Assembly: GCA_049889095.1 (NCBI GenBank)
Contig: JBLJFK010000004.1
Strand: one strand, 5' to 3'
DNA length: 64,000 bases
From: Ewingella sp049889095
GTDB taxonomy: Bacteria; Pseudomonadota; Gammaproteobacteria; Enterobacterales; Enterobacteriaceae
Below the pieces are notes generated by a model. That model made no database searches. It saw only the letters and a program-made list of their open reading frames with translations, and was not told where the DNA came from. How positions within the stretch are numbered: the stretch's first letter is position 1; each line of letters begins with the position of its first letter. Of this stretch, positions 1 to 9,442 are shown in pieces. Made by a program: the position numbers and the translations under genes.

Positions 1-546
1 CTGGATCTGATCCTCTCAGGCGATACCGGCAGCTGTGCAGTCTCTATTTTGAAAAACAAAGCCCTGCCCGTTGGCACGCTGCTGGCGGAACTGATTTACG
101 TGGTGGAGTGTCAGGCACCGAAGCATCTGCAACTGACCCGCTTCCTGCCACCGACGCCGGTGCGTATGCTGATCGACAGCAAAGGCACTAATCTGGCGGC
201 ACAGGTCGAGTTTGAAAGCTTCAACCGTCAGCTCAATGCCATCAACCGTCATAACTCCAGCAAGCTGGTGAATGCGGTGCAGGCGGAGGTTCACACCATG
301 TTGCAACAGGCTGAACCCCAGATTGCCGATGCCGCCCGCGCGCTGATTGAAGCGGCCAAAGTCGAAGCTGATGTTCAGCTCAGTCAAGAGCTGGCACGTC
401 TGAAAGCGCTGAAAGCGGTCAACCCAAACATTCGTGATGACGAGCTGGAAGCGGTAGAGTCTAACCGTACTCAGGTTCTGGCTAATCTGAACGAGGCAAG
501 CTGGCGTCTGGACGCTATCCGACTGGTCGTAGTCAGCCATCAGTAA
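1..546 (+). CDS. rapA: RNA polymerase-associated helicase RapA, C-terminal part (5' end outside window)
   Basis: The frame is open from base 1 and ends at a stop at 544-546, giving the last 181 residues of a much larger protein. The sequence (for example SGDTGSCAVSILKNKALP near the left edge and RLDAIRLVVVSHQ at the end) matches the C-terminal domain of RapA/HepA, the Swi2/Snf2-type ATPase that binds core RNA polymerase and helps recycle it after transcription. The helicase motifs lie upstream of the window. It is followed by a terminator hairpin and then rluA on the same strand, as in E. coli. Identification rests on recognised C-terminal sequence only. Confidence 0.9.
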   Translation: MDLILSGDTGSCAVSILKNKALPVGTLLAELIYVVECQAPKHLQLTRFLPPTPVRMLIDSKGTNLAAQVEFESFNRQLNAINRHNSSKLVNAVQAEVHTMLQQAEPQIADAARALIEAAKVEADVQLSQELARLKALKAVNPNIRDDELEAVESNRTQVLANLNEASWRLDAIRLVVVSHQ

Positions 547-555
547 TGTCAACGC

Positions 556-585
556 AGAGGCAGGGTTTTCCTGCCTTTCTTTTCT
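556..585 (+). terminator. Rho-independent terminator after rapA
   Basis: A short GC-rich hairpin (GGCAGG, loop GTTT, CCTGCC) is followed by a T-rich run just after the rapA stop. It separates rapA from rluA. Confidence 0.6.
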
Positions 586-618
586 CACTTAGATGACAAC
601 AGACTCGTGAAATCCGCT

Positions 619-1320
619 ATGAGTGAAAATCAACCCGCACCGTATCAGCCATCCAATACCCGCCCGCTGGAGGATTACCATCCACCGACCGATCCCTGGT
701 TGCAGGTATTGTTTCAGGATGAACACATTATGGTGGTCAATAAGCCCAGCGGATTGTTGTCGGTTCCGGGTAAAGCGGCCGAGCATCAGGACAGTCTGAT
801 GACGCGCATTCAGCGCGATTTCCCTGAGGCCGAATCGGTACATCGTCTGGATATGTCCACCAGCGGCGTGATGGTTGCCGCTCTGACGAAAGAGGCTGAG
901 CGCGAGCTTAAGCGCCAGTTTCGCGAGCGTGAAACCAAAAAAGTCTATATCGCGCGGGTGTGGGGACATATGGCGGAAGATTACGGCATCATCGATTTGC
1001 CGCTGATTTGCGACTATCCGAACCGCCCGAAACAGAAGGTCTGTCACGAAACTGGCAGAAAAGCGCTGACGCAATATGAAGTGATCTCATGGGACGACGA
1101 TGGCACCACCCGAGTCAGACTGCGGCCGATCACCGGCCGTTCGCATCAGCTGCGTGTGCATCTGCTGGCGCTGGGCTACCCGATCCTCGGCGATAAGTTT
1201 TATGCACCACATGACGCGCTGGTGATGGTTCCACGGCTGCAACTCCACGCGCAGGAGCTGTCGTTCTATCACCCGATCACCGATGCCCCGCAGGTTTTTA
1301 ACTGCGAGCCGGATTTCTAA
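619..1320 (+). CDS. rluA: Dual-specificity pseudouridine synthase RluA
   Basis: RluA converts a uridine to pseudouridine in 23S rRNA (U746) and in the anticodon stem-loop of several tRNAs (U32). The 233-residue product carries the family core: VVNKPSGLLSVPG, then the catalytic-aspartate motif ESVHRLDMSTSG (Asp near residue 78) and the ITGRSHQLRVH motif. E. coli RluA is 219 residues; the extra length is at the N-terminus. An in-frame GTG at 607 would add four residues. Neither start has a strong ribosome-binding site, so the start is uncertain. A perfect palindrome that should act as terminator follows the stop. Confidence 0.92.
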   Translation: MSENQPAPYQPSNTRPLEDYHPPTDPWLQVLFQDEHIMVVNKPSGLLSVPGKAAEHQDSLMTRIQRDFPEAESVHRLDMSTSGVMVAALTKEAERELKRQFRERETKKVYIARVWGHMAEDYGIIDLPLICDYPNRPKQKVCHETGRKALTQYEVISWDDDGTTRVRLRPITGRSHQLRVHLLALGYPILGDKFYAPHDALVMVPRLQLHAQELSFYHPITDAPQVFNCEPDF

Positions 1321-1342
1321 CGTCGGTTTTAAAAACATAATT

Positions 1343-1382
1343 GAACCAAAAAAGGCGCTGAATTCAGCGCCTTTTTTGGTTC
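1343..1382. terminator. Bidirectional terminator, perfect 40-bp palindrome
   Basis: Two exactly complementary 20-base arms (left arm begins GAACCAAAAAAGGCGC) meet with no spacer. The GC-rich centre flanked by A and T runs gives a terminator in both directions. rluA ends 23 bp to the left; djlA ends on the other strand beyond the adjacent repeat element. Confidence 0.8.
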
Positions 1383-1389
1383 AAACATC

Positions 1390-1531
1390 CCCTAAATAAT
1401 TCAAGTCGCCTGGAGGCGCCTACTTTTGGTGCAGAAAGGCGACAAGCTCTTAAATCCCCAGGAGCTTAGATAACTAAGTGACTGGGGTGAGTGACCGCAG
1501 CCAACGCATTTGCGGCTTGAAGTATGACGGG
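1390..1531. repeat. Dispersed intergenic repeat, copy 1 (about 140 bp)
   Basis: This segment resembles the one at 27954-28080: both contain a block near AATCCCC.AGAGCTTA, then TAAGTGA.TGGGGTGAG, CGCAGCCAACGCA, and end in CTT.AAGTA.GACGGG. I recall similar elements between genes in Serratia, Yersinia and Pectobacterium genomes. This copy lies between convergent rluA and djlA and contains no gene. Its outer ends are only approximately defined because the copies have diverged. Confidence 0.65.
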
Positions 1532-1534
1532 GAA

Positions 1535-2353
1535 CTATTTAAAACCTTTCTCTTTTTTGATCAGGTCATACGCAGCCTGGATTGACTGCGCTTTTTCTTT
1601 GGCCATTTCCATCATTTCCGGCGGCAAACCTTTCGCCACCAGTTTGTCAGGATGATGTTCACTCATCAATTTACGGTAAGCGCGTTTGATGGTGATGCCA
1701 TCATCGGATGGGGTAACGCCCAGCACTTTACAGGCATCAGCCAACGTAGGACCTTGTGGCGCCTGACGATAGCCGCCCTGCGAATACTGCCCTTGCTGAC
1801 CCCCACCAAATTGCTGACCGCCCTCCATCATGCTCAAAAACTGGTCAAACTGCTGGCGGGAAATCCCCAGTTCTTCAGCAATGACATACAGCACCTGGCG
1901 CTCATTAGGATGCAATGACCCGTCAGCAAAAGCGGCCTGGATCTGAATTTCCAGAAAAGTCCGGATTAAATCAAAACGGCCGAAGCAGATACCACGTAAT
2001 TCACGCATTTTTTCGCGTAGCGGATAACTGGCTTCTTTACCCACTTGAAACGCGTGCTGAGCCGCATTACGGTTCTCACCGTGCAGTTGCATGCGATCCA
2101 TATACAGGCTTGCAATCTGAATGTCGGCCTCGGTAACTCTCCCTTTTGATTTGGTTAAATGCCCCATCACCTCAAAGGTGGTGCGGAAAAAAAGTGTTTG
2201 CCTTGTCTGCTGATCGGCAAAATAACCGCGACTCTTGACCGAGCGCGCTTTGTCGAACATATGCCCAATCAGCAACCCTAAAACGATTCCCCAGAACCCC
2301 ACACCGGACATTAAGCCCAGTAGAAGACCGAGCAGCTTTCCCCAATACTGCAT
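1535..2353 (-). CDS. djlA: Membrane-anchored DnaJ-like co-chaperone DjlA
   Basis: DjlA is an inner-membrane J-protein that stimulates DnaK ATPase and is linked to Rcs envelope-stress signalling. The 272-residue product starts with a hydrophobic anchor (WGKLLGLLLGLMSGVGFWGIV, about residues 4-30, rich in glycine as in the family). A TerB-like central domain follows, then a Gln/Gly-rich linker (about residues 180-200). A C-terminal J domain carries the HPD motif (SEHHPDKLV, near residue 236). It is divergent from lptD, as in E. coli, with 180 bp between the starts. Confidence 0.93.
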   Translation of the reverse strand: MQYWGKLLGLLLGLMSGVGFWGIVLGLLIGHMFDKARSVKSRGYFADQQTRQTLFFRTTFEVMGHLTKSKGRVTEADIQIASLYMDRMQLHGENRNAAQHAFQVGKEASYPLREKMRELRGICFGRFDLIRTFLEIQIQAAFADGSLHPNERQVLYVIAEELGISRQQFDQFLSMMEGGQQFGGGQQGQYSQGGYRQAPQGPTLADACKVLGVTPSDDGITIKRAYRKLMSEHHPDKLVAKGLPPEMMEMAKEKAQSIQAAYDLIKKEKGFK

Positions 2354-2535
2354 ATACTCCTCAATTCATCATGGCGTCGTCGAAAAATTGCTTTATCATA
2401 ACCGGCATTTACCGTTGTGCCTAACGGCGACAGCGATTACGGGTTGGATTTAACACTAGCGCAACGATGACGAGTGATATAGTCTCTGACCGTTTGCCGG
2501 CATGATGCCTCTGATGACGGAACACCATTTTACGT

Positions 2536-4911
2536 ATGAAAAACAGACGTCTGAAAACTCGCTTACCTACGCTGCTGGCCACCACCATTTGGGCGGCCCT
2601 GTACAGCCATGGGGCTTTTGCCGATCTCGCTGCGCAATGTATGCTCGGCGTTCCGACTTATGACAAACCGTTGGTTACCGGTGACCCGAATAAACTTCCC
2701 GTTCATATTCAGGCTGACCATGCCACGGGGAATTACCCGGATAACGCCCTGTTCAGCGGAAAAGTTAACGTAGAACAAGGTAATGCCACACTGGACGCTG
2801 ACCAGGTTCAGCTGAATCAGATCGCGAACCCGGGGCAGACCACACCTACCCGTACCGTGACGGCGACCGGTAACGTTAAATATAATAGCGATCAGATCAA
2901 GCTGAATGGCCCGAAAGCCTTCTCGAACCTGACAACCAAAGATACCGACGTGGAAAACGGTGATTATCAGATGGTCGGTCGTCAGGGTCGTGGCGTTGCG
3001 GACAAAATGAAGCAGCGTGACAGCAACCGTTACACCATTCTTGATAACGGCACATTTACCTCCTGCCTGCCCGGTGACAACAGCTGGAGCGTCGTTGGCT
3101 CGCAGATCATCGAAGACCGCCAGGAAGAAGTGGCTGAGATTTGGAATGCCCGTTTCCACATCGGCCCGGTGCCGGTATTTTACAGCCCCTATATGCAGTT
3201 ACCGATTGGTAACAGGCGTCGCTCCGGCTTCCTGATCCCGAACGCCAACTACAGCAGTAACAATGGCTTTGGTGTCACCGTTCCCTATTACTGGAACATT
3301 GCACCTAACTACGACGCCACAATCACACCGAATTATATGAGTAACCGTGGACTGCAATTGCAGAATGAGTTCCGTTATCTGACCGTTGCCGGTGCAGGTA
3401 TGATGGAATTCGATTATCTCGGTGACGATAAGAAAATTGATGACGAATACGTCAAGAGTCAAGGTCGCACCAGCGATCAAACCAAACGCTGGATGTACTA
3501 TTGGGCCCACTCAGGCGTAGTGGATCAGGTCTGGCGTTTCAACATCGACTATACCAAAGTCAGTGACCCGTATTACTTCACCGATTTTGACTCCAAATAT
3601 GGCTCAACCACCGATGGCTATGCGGCGCAGAAATTCAGCGTCGGCTACGCCAATGAAAACTGGGATGCAACCTTAGCCAGCAAGCAATTCCAGATCTTCA
3701 GTGGCTATGACACCGGTAACGTTTATCGTGCCATGCCGCAATTTGACGTCAATTATTATAAAAATGATCTCGGGCCATTTGATCTTCACGTCTATAGCCA
3801 GGCGGCGAAGTTTACTAACGTAAACCCGAATCAGCCTGATGCAATAAGGCTGCACTTAGAACCAACGCTGAGCCTGCCGTTAAGCAACAGCCTGGGTAGC
3901 CTGGATAATGAAGTCAAATTGATGACGACGCATTATCAACAGGATATTCCCGATGCCTACTTCGATGCTAACCCGAACTCCAGGCTGAAAAGTTCGGTTA
4001 ACCGTACGATGCCGGAGTTCAAAAGCGACGGTAAAATGGTGTTTGAACGCACCATGGACTGGAACCAAAGCTTCACGCAAACCCTCGAACCGCGAGCGCA
4101 GTATCTTTACATTCCTTACCGCGATCAGAGTGGAATTAACACGTATGACTCGACGTTATTGCAATCTGACTATACCGGGCTGTTCCGTGATAAGAGCTAC
4201 AGCGGCCTGGACCGTATCGCTTCTGCTAATCAGGTAGCCAGCGGTCTGACAACACGTATTTATGATGACGGCCTGGTGGAGCGTTTTAACGCCTCACTTG
4301 GTCAGATTTATTACTTTACGCCTCCGCGTACCGGCGACCAAAACAGCGCGCTGGATAAAAACGACGATACCGGTAGTCTGGTATGGGCTGGCGATTCCTA
4401 CTATAAAATCAATGATTTCTGGGGCATCCGTGGTGGCGCACAGTATGACACACGTCTTGATGCACTGGCGCTGGGTGATGCTGTACTGGAATACCGCGCT
4501 GATTCAGAAAGAATGGTGCAGTTGAGCTACCGTTATGCCAGCCCGGAATATATTCAGGCTACGCTGCCTCAGGTGACTAACCCTGGCTACCAGCAGGGTA
4601 TATCACAGGTTGGCGGGATTGCCAGCTGGCCCATCGCTGACCGCTGGGCGATTGTCGGTGCCTACTATTACGACACCAAAGCACAGCAACCGGCCGACCA
4701 GTTACTGGGGCTGCAATACAATACCTGCTGTTGGGCGGTTAACCTGGGGTACGAACGTAAAATCACCACTTACGACTCGACCAAGTCTGAAAGCAAATAT
4801 GACAACAAGATTTCATTCAACATTGAACTTCGTGGCCTGAGTGGTAATCATAGCCTCGGAACCAATGAAATGTTGGCCAGCGGCATACTGCCTTATCAAC
4901 GTGCTTTCTAA
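2536..4911 (+). CDS. lptD: LPS-assembly outer-membrane protein LptD
   Basis: LptD with LptE forms the outer-membrane translocon that inserts lipopolysaccharide into the outer leaflet. The 791-residue product (E. coli about 784) has a signal peptide cleaved after AFA at about residue 29 and an OstA/LptA-like jellyroll domain (about residues 50-200). A long C-terminal beta-barrel ends in aromatic Phe. The disulfide cysteines are kept: Cys35, a Cys near 177 (TFTSC) and a Cys-Cys pair near the end (NTCCWAV). It is the first gene of the lptD-surA-pdxA-rsmA-apaG-apaH run, all on one strand. Confidence 0.96.
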   Translation: MKNRRLKTRLPTLLATTIWAALYSHGAFADLAAQCMLGVPTYDKPLVTGDPNKLPVHIQADHATGNYPDNALFSGKVNVEQGNATLDADQVQLNQIANPGQTTPTRTVTATGNVKYNSDQIKLNGPKAFSNLTTKDTDVENGDYQMVGRQGRGVADKMKQRDSNRYTILDNGTFTSCLPGDNSWSVVGSQIIEDRQEEVAEIWNARFHIGPVPVFYSPYMQLPIGNRRRSGFLIPNANYSSNNGFGVTVPYYWNIAPNYDATITPNYMSNRGLQLQNEFRYLTVAGAGMMEFDYLGDDKKIDDEYVKSQGRTSDQTKRWMYYWAHSGVVDQVWRFNIDYTKVSDPYYFTDFDSKYGSTTDGYAAQKFSVGYANENWDATLASKQFQIFSGYDTGNVYRAMPQFDVNYYKNDLGPFDLHVYSQAAKFTNVNPNQPDAIRLHLEPTLSLPLSNSLGSLDNEVKLMTTHYQQDIPDAYFDANPNSRLKSSVNRTMPEFKSDGKMVFERTMDWNQSFTQTLEPRAQYLYIPYRDQSGINTYDSTLLQSDYTGLFRDKSYSGLDRIASANQVASGLTTRIYDDGLVERFNASLGQIYYFTPPRTGDQNSALDKNDDTGSLVWAGDSYYKINDFWGIRGGAQYDTRLDALALGDAVLEYRADSERMVQLSYRYASPEYIQATLPQVTNPGYQQGISQVGGIASWPIADRWAIVGAYYYDTKAQQPADQLLGLQYNTCCWAVNLGYERKITTYDSTKSESKYDNKISFNIELRGLSGNHSLGTNEMLASGILPYQRAF

Positions 4912-4977
4912 GCCCAACGATATGTTGAACTCAGTGAACTTGCATCCGCAATTGCGGATTAAACAAATGGAAAAAGT

Positions 4978-6273
4978 ATGAAGAACTGGAGAACGCTTCT
5001 CCTCGGCGTAACGCTTTGTGCCAGTACCGCGTTCGCAGCGCCACAAGAAGTTGATAAAGTGGCCGCCGTGGTCGATAACGGCGTAGTCTTAGAAAGTGAC
5101 GTCACAAGCCTGATGCAGTCAGTTAAACAGCAGGCGAAAGAGGCGAATCAGCAGTTACCCGATGACGCCACGCTGCGCCATCAGATCTTGGATCGTCTGA
5201 TCATGGATACCATTCAGTTGCAGATGGCCAATAAAATGGGCATTAAGTTAACGGATGAAGACGTTGATAAAGCCATTGCCGGCATTGCTGCACAGAACAA
5301 ACTGACCGTCGACCAACTGCGCAGTCGTCTGGCGTATGACGGCCTGAACTACAGCACTTACCGCGCGCAGATCCGCAAAGAGATGATGATTAGCGAAGTG
5401 CGTAATAGTGAAGTACGCCGTCGTGTCACGGTGCTTCCACAAGAAGTCGATACTCTGGCGAAACAAGTCGGCGCCCAAAACGGTGGCAGTGCTGAATTCA
5501 ACCTCAGCCACATTCTGCTGCCTCTGCCGGAAAACCCGACGCAGGATCAGGTAGACACTACCGAAGCACTGGCGAAAAAAGTAATGGGTGAGCTCAATAA
5601 TGGCGCCGACTTTGGCAAAATGGCGATCACCTACTCCGCTGATTCCCAGGCGCTCAAAGGCGGCAATATGGGGTGGGGTAAATTACAAGAGCTGCCTTCG
5701 CTGTTTGCTCAGGCGCTGAGCACTGCGCAGAAAGGCCAGATTATTGGTCCTATCCGCTCAGGTGTCGGCTTCCATATTCTGAAAGTGAATGACATTCGAG
5801 GCGACAATAAAACCGTCTCGGTGACCGAAATTCACGCACGCCACATCCTGCTGAAACCCTCGGTGGTGATGACTGACGATCAGGCTAAAGCCAAGTTGGA
5901 GCAAGTTGCTGCTGATATCCGCAGTGGTAAAGCGACATTTGCTGACGAAGCGAAACAGCTTTCTCAGGATCCGGGTTCTGCCAATCAGGGCGGCGATTTA
6001 GGTTGGGCCTCTCCTGACATGTATGACCCTGCGTTCCGTGAAGCATTGCTCAACCTGAAGAAAGGTCAGCTCAGTGCGCCGGTTCACTCATCCTTTGGCT
6101 GGCACTTGATTGAGGTGCTCGACACCCGTCAGGTTGATAAAACTGATGCGGCGCAGAAAGAGCGTGCATACAGGATGTTGTTCAACCGTAAATTCTCAGA
6201 AGAAGCTCAGACCTGGATGCAGGAACAGCGTGCCAATGCGTACGTGAAAATTATGGACGGTAATGGAAAATAA
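4978..6273 (+). CDS. surA: Periplasmic chaperone and peptidyl-prolyl isomerase SurA
   Basis: SurA escorts unfolded outer-membrane proteins, LptD among them, across the periplasm to the BAM complex. The 431-residue product (E. coli 428) has a signal peptide cleaved after AFA (about residue 20), an N-terminal chaperone domain, two parvulin domains (about 175-275 and 285-385; the second contains ARHILLKPS and GGDLGWASP), and a C-terminal helix that completes the chaperone core. It lies 66 bp after lptD, and its stop overlaps the start of pdxA by 11 bases. Confidence 0.96.
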   Translation: MKNWRTLLLGVTLCASTAFAAPQEVDKVAAVVDNGVVLESDVTSLMQSVKQQAKEANQQLPDDATLRHQILDRLIMDTIQLQMANKMGIKLTDEDVDKAIAGIAAQNKLTVDQLRSRLAYDGLNYSTYRAQIRKEMMISEVRNSEVRRRVTVLPQEVDTLAKQVGAQNGGSAEFNLSHILLPLPENPTQDQVDTTEALAKKVMGELNNGADFGKMAITYSADSQALKGGNMGWGKLQELPSLFAQALSTAQKGQIIGPIRSGVGFHILKVNDIRGDNKTVSVTEIHARHILLKPSVVMTDDQAKAKLEQVAADIRSGKATFADEAKQLSQDPGSANQGGDLGWASPDMYDPAFREALLNLKKGQLSAPVHSSFGWHLIEVLDTRQVDKTDAAQKERAYRMLFNRKFSEEAQTWMQEQRANAYVKIMDGNGK

Positions 6274-7270
6274 TATTTCCGTGACGAAATCTGTGGTCAT
6301 CACCCCCGGCGAACCCGCCGGGGTTGGGCCGGATTTGGTACTGGCACTGGCTCAGCAGACATGGCCTGTTGAGTTAGTGGTATGTGCCGACCCGGCTTTA
6401 TTGCTTGATCGGGCCAGCGTTTTAGGACTGGACATTACGCTACGCGACTATCAGCCAGGCGTGCCGCCGCAGCTTCAGGCTGCCGGTACACTGACCGTGT
6501 TGCCGGTCAAAACAGTCGTGGCAGTGACGCCAGGTAAGTTGGCTGTCGCCAACAGCGCGTACGTAGTAGAAACTCTGGCGCGCGCCTGCGATGGGGCTAT
6601 TAACGGCGAGTTCGCTGCGCTGGTGACCGGTCCGGTACAAAAAAGTATTATCAATGACGCGGGCATTCCGTTCATTGGACACACCGAATTTTTTGCCGAT
6701 CGCAGCCAATGCGACCGCGTGGTCATGATGCTGGCAACCGAAGAGTTACGCGTTGCGCTGGCGACAACGCATCTGGCGTTGTCTGCCGTGCCAGCGGCGA
6801 TCACTCGTCAATGCCTGCATGAAGTGATCACCATTTTGCACCACGATCTTCAGACAAAATTTGGCATCCATGATCCGCAAATCTACATATGTGGTCTTAA
6901 TCCGCATGCAGGTGAAGGCGGCCACATGGGACATGAAGAGATCGATACCATCATTCCTGCGCTGGAAGAGCTACGTCAGCAAGGCATGAGCCTCATCGGC
7001 CCGCTGCCTGCGGACACGCTTTTCCAGCCGAAATACCTACAACACGCTGACGCCGTACTATCGATGTATCACGATCAGGGCCTTCCGGTGCTAAAATATC
7101 AGGGATTCGGTCGCGCAGTGAATATTACACTCGGCCTGCCTTTTATCCGGACTTCCGTTGATCACGGCACCGCCCTTGAACTTGCTGCTACCGGCAACGC
7201 CGACGCAGGCAGTTTCAAGACAGCAATAAATCTCGCCATTCACATGGCAAACAACAGTAATGATAAATAA
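6263..7270 (+). CDS. pdxA: 4-hydroxythreonine-4-phosphate dehydrogenase PdxA
   Basis: PdxA oxidises 4-phosphohydroxy-L-threonine with NAD in pyridoxal phosphate synthesis; the product is condensed by PdxJ. The sequence opens with the family signature VVITPGEPAGVGPDL and contains the metal-binding histidine region GHTEFFAD and HDQGLPVLKY. The ATG at 6263 gives 335 residues and overlaps surA. A GTG at 6281 would give 329 residues, the E. coli length, but has no better ribosome-binding site, so the start is uncertain. Translational coupling to surA is likely. Confidence 0.95.
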   Translation: MENNISVTKSVVITPGEPAGVGPDLVLALAQQTWPVELVVCADPALLLDRASVLGLDITLRDYQPGVPPQLQAAGTLTVLPVKTVVAVTPGKLAVANSAYVVETLARACDGAINGEFAALVTGPVQKSIINDAGIPFIGHTEFFADRSQCDRVVMMLATEELRVALATTHLALSAVPAAITRQCLHEVITILHHDLQTKFGIHDPQIYICGLNPHAGEGGHMGHEEIDTIIPALEELRQQGMSLIGPLPADTLFQPKYLQHADAVLSMYHDQGLPVLKYQGFGRAVNITLGLPFIRTSVDHGTALELAATGNADAGSFKTAINLAIHMANNSNDK

Positions 7271-7275
7271 CCACA

Positions 7276-8106
7276 ATGAATAATCGTGTACATCAGGGCC
7301 ACTTTGCTCGTAAACGTTTTGGGCAAAACTTTTTAACCGATCAGTTTGTTATCGACAGCATCGTATCGGCCATTCATCCTATGCCGGGTCAGGCGGTCGT
7401 TGAGATCGGTCCCGGTTTGGCAGCATTGACAGAGCCGGTGGTTTCACGCCTAGACAGCATGACGGTGATCGAACTTGACCGTGATTTAGCGGCGCGTCTG
7501 GAAACCAACCCGAAGATGCTGGGTAAGCTGCGGGTGATTCAATCCGATGCCATGAAAGTTGATTTCGGTGAGCTTTCCAAAGAGTTGGGGCAACCCCTGC
7601 GCGTGTTCGGCAATTTGCCATATAACATCTCCACGCCGTTGATGTTCCACCTGTTTCTCTATACCAATGCTATCAGCGACATGCATTTCATGTTGCAGAA
7701 AGAAGTGGTTAACCGTCTGGTTGCCGGGCCTAACAGCAAGGCATTTGGTCGTCTGACCGTCATGGCGCAGTATTACTGCAATATTATTCCGGTACTTGAA
7801 GTACCACCGGAATCCTTTACGCCAGCGCCAAAAGTTAACTCCGCCGTGGTGCGTTTGATCCCGCATGAGACCATTCCCTACCCGGTGGACGATATCCGTA
7901 TTTTGAGCCGTCTGACGACCGACGCCTTCAATCAGCGCCGGAAAACTATTCGTAACAGCCTGGGACATTTGTTTACTCCAGAACAGATGACCGCACTGGG
8001 CCTGGATTTGCAAATGCGTGCAGAAAACATCTCTGTTGAGCAATACTGCAAACTCGCTAACTGGCTATCGACCCGGCCGAAAAATGCTGAACCGAAGCCG
8101 GAATAA
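7276..8106 (+). CDS. rsmA: 16S rRNA dimethyladenosine transferase RsmA (KsgA)
   Basis: RsmA dimethylates two adjacent adenines (A1518 and A1519) near the 3' end of 16S rRNA late in 30S assembly; loss gives kasugamycin resistance. The 276-residue product begins MNNRVHQGHFARKRFGQNFL. It has the SAM-binding motif VVEIGPGLAALTEP and the catalytic NLPYNISTP motif near residue 115. It starts 5 bp after pdxA. Confidence 0.96.
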   Translation: MNNRVHQGHFARKRFGQNFLTDQFVIDSIVSAIHPMPGQAVVEIGPGLAALTEPVVSRLDSMTVIELDRDLAARLETNPKMLGKLRVIQSDAMKVDFGELSKELGQPLRVFGNLPYNISTPLMFHLFLYTNAISDMHFMLQKEVVNRLVAGPNSKAFGRLTVMAQYYCNIIPVLEVPPESFTPAPKVNSAVVRLIPHETIPYPVDDIRILSRLTTDAFNQRRKTIRNSLGHLFTPEQMTALGLDLQMRAENISVEQYCKLANWLSTRPKNAEPKPE

Positions 8107-8132
8107 TAATTTTCGGGATAGGGAGTAACGTT

Positions 8133-8510
8133 ATGCTTGATTCACCCCGCGTCAGTATTCAGGTGCAAAGTATCTACATAGCGTCACAGTCGATACCTGA
8201 TGAAGAACGTTTTGTCTTCGCCTACACCATTACCATTCGCAACCTTGGGCGTTTCAACGTGCAATTGCTCCGCCGTTACTGGCTGATAACCAACAGTAAC
8301 GGGCGACAGACTGAAGTTCGGGGTGAAGGTGTAGTGGGTCAACAACCCCTCATTTTGCCCGGTGATGAATTTCACTACACTAGCGGCGCGGTTCTTGAAA
8401 CGCCGCTGGGTACAATGGAAGGTCATTACGACATGGTTGCAGAGAACGGTGAACCGTTCAGCGTGCCCATCCCTGTTTTTCGCCTCGCGATCCCAACGCT
8501 GATAAATTAA
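8133..8510 (+). CDS. apaG: ApaG family protein
   Basis: ApaG is a small immunoglobulin-fold protein of about 125 residues, which is the length here. Its fold is also used as a domain in F-box proteins, but its bacterial role is not settled. The sequence shows the typical IRNLGRFNVQLLRRYW and GEGVVGQQPLILPG stretches. A good ribosome-binding site (GGGAG) precedes the ATG. It sits between rsmA and apaH, the conserved position, and apaH starts 5 bp after its stop. Confidence 0.93.
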   Translation: MLDSPRVSIQVQSIYIASQSIPDEERFVFAYTITIRNLGRFNVQLLRRYWLITNSNGRQTEVRGEGVVGQQPLILPGDEFHYTSGAVLETPLGTMEGHYDMVAENGEPFSVPIPVFRLAIPTLIN

Positions 8511-8515
8511 TCCTC

Positions 8516-9370
8516 ATGTCGACATATCTTATTGGTGATGTTCATGGCTGTATCGATGAACTCAAAGCGCTATTAGCGCAGGCAAGTTTTGACCCGCGGC
8601 AAGACTGTTTATGGCTGACGGGCGATCTCGTCGCACGAGGCCCGGACTCACTTGAAGTGCTGCGTTTTGTCAGCGGTTTAGGGAATTCCGTGCGCATGGT
8701 ACTCGGCAATCATGACCTGCATTTGCTGGCCATCTATGCCGGTATCAGCTTTAACAAACCTAAAGACCGCCTGAAACCACTGCTCGAAGCCGAAGATGCC
8801 GACGAACTGATCAACTGGCTGCGGCGCCAACCCGTTTTGCAGGTTGACGAAGATCTCAAGCTGGTTATGGCCCACGCGGGCATCACGCCGCAGTGGGACC
8901 TGGAAACGGCACAGACATGTGCACGTGAAGTGGAATCAGTATTAAGCAGCGACACCTACCCGCTGTTCCTGGATGCCATGTACGGTGATATGCCAAATAA
9001 CTGGTCACCAGAACTGAGCGGCCTTGCACGTCTGCGTTTTAGCACCAATGCCCTCACGCGCATGCGTTACTGCTTCCCGAATGGGCAGCTTGATATGATT
9101 TGCAAGGACATGCCGGAAAACGCTCCGCGGCCACTTAAGCCGTGGTTTGATATTGAAAACCCCATCCTGCAGGCAGGATACAGTATTGCTTTCGGTCATT
9201 GGGCTTCTCTGGAAGGTAAAGGTACGCCAGAAGGTGTCTACGCGCTGGATACTGGCTGTTGCTGGGGTGGCGTCATGACCATGGTGCGCTGGGAAGATAA
9301 AGTCTGGTTTACCCAACCGTCCAGCCGGAACAGTGAGAAAGAGCAGGTTCAGACACCCGAAACATTCTGA
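8516..9370 (+). CDS. apaH: Symmetrical diadenosine tetraphosphatase ApaH
   Basis: ApaH splits Ap4A into two ADP and removes NpnN RNA caps. The 284-residue protein has the metallophosphatase motifs in order: GDVHGC near residue 7, GDLVARGPDS near 37, GNHD near 64, and later histidines (MAHAG, FGHW). E. coli ApaH is 280 residues. It is the last gene of the lptD-apaH run and is followed by a terminator facing folA. Confidence 0.95.
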   Translation: MSTYLIGDVHGCIDELKALLAQASFDPRQDCLWLTGDLVARGPDSLEVLRFVSGLGNSVRMVLGNHDLHLLAIYAGISFNKPKDRLKPLLEAEDADELINWLRRQPVLQVDEDLKLVMAHAGITPQWDLETAQTCAREVESVLSSDTYPLFLDAMYGDMPNNWSPELSGLARLRFSTNALTRMRYCFPNGQLDMICKDMPENAPRPLKPWFDIENPILQAGYSIAFGHWASLEGKGTPEGVYALDTGCCWGGVMTMVRWEDKVWFTQPSSRNSEKEQVQTPETF

Positions 9371-9396
9371 ATGTGTTCTGCGCTCCCCTGAAATAC

Positions 9397-9422
9397 AAAA
9401 GGCACCTTAAAAGGTGCCTTTC
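9397..9422. terminator. Terminator between apaH and folA
   Basis: The hairpin AAAAGGCACCTT / AAGGTGCCTTTC with a two-base AA loop lies between two convergent genes. The A run before it and the T run after it make it likely to work in both directions. Confidence 0.75.
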
Positions 9423-9442
9423 TGTTGGAACTGGCTGCGGGA

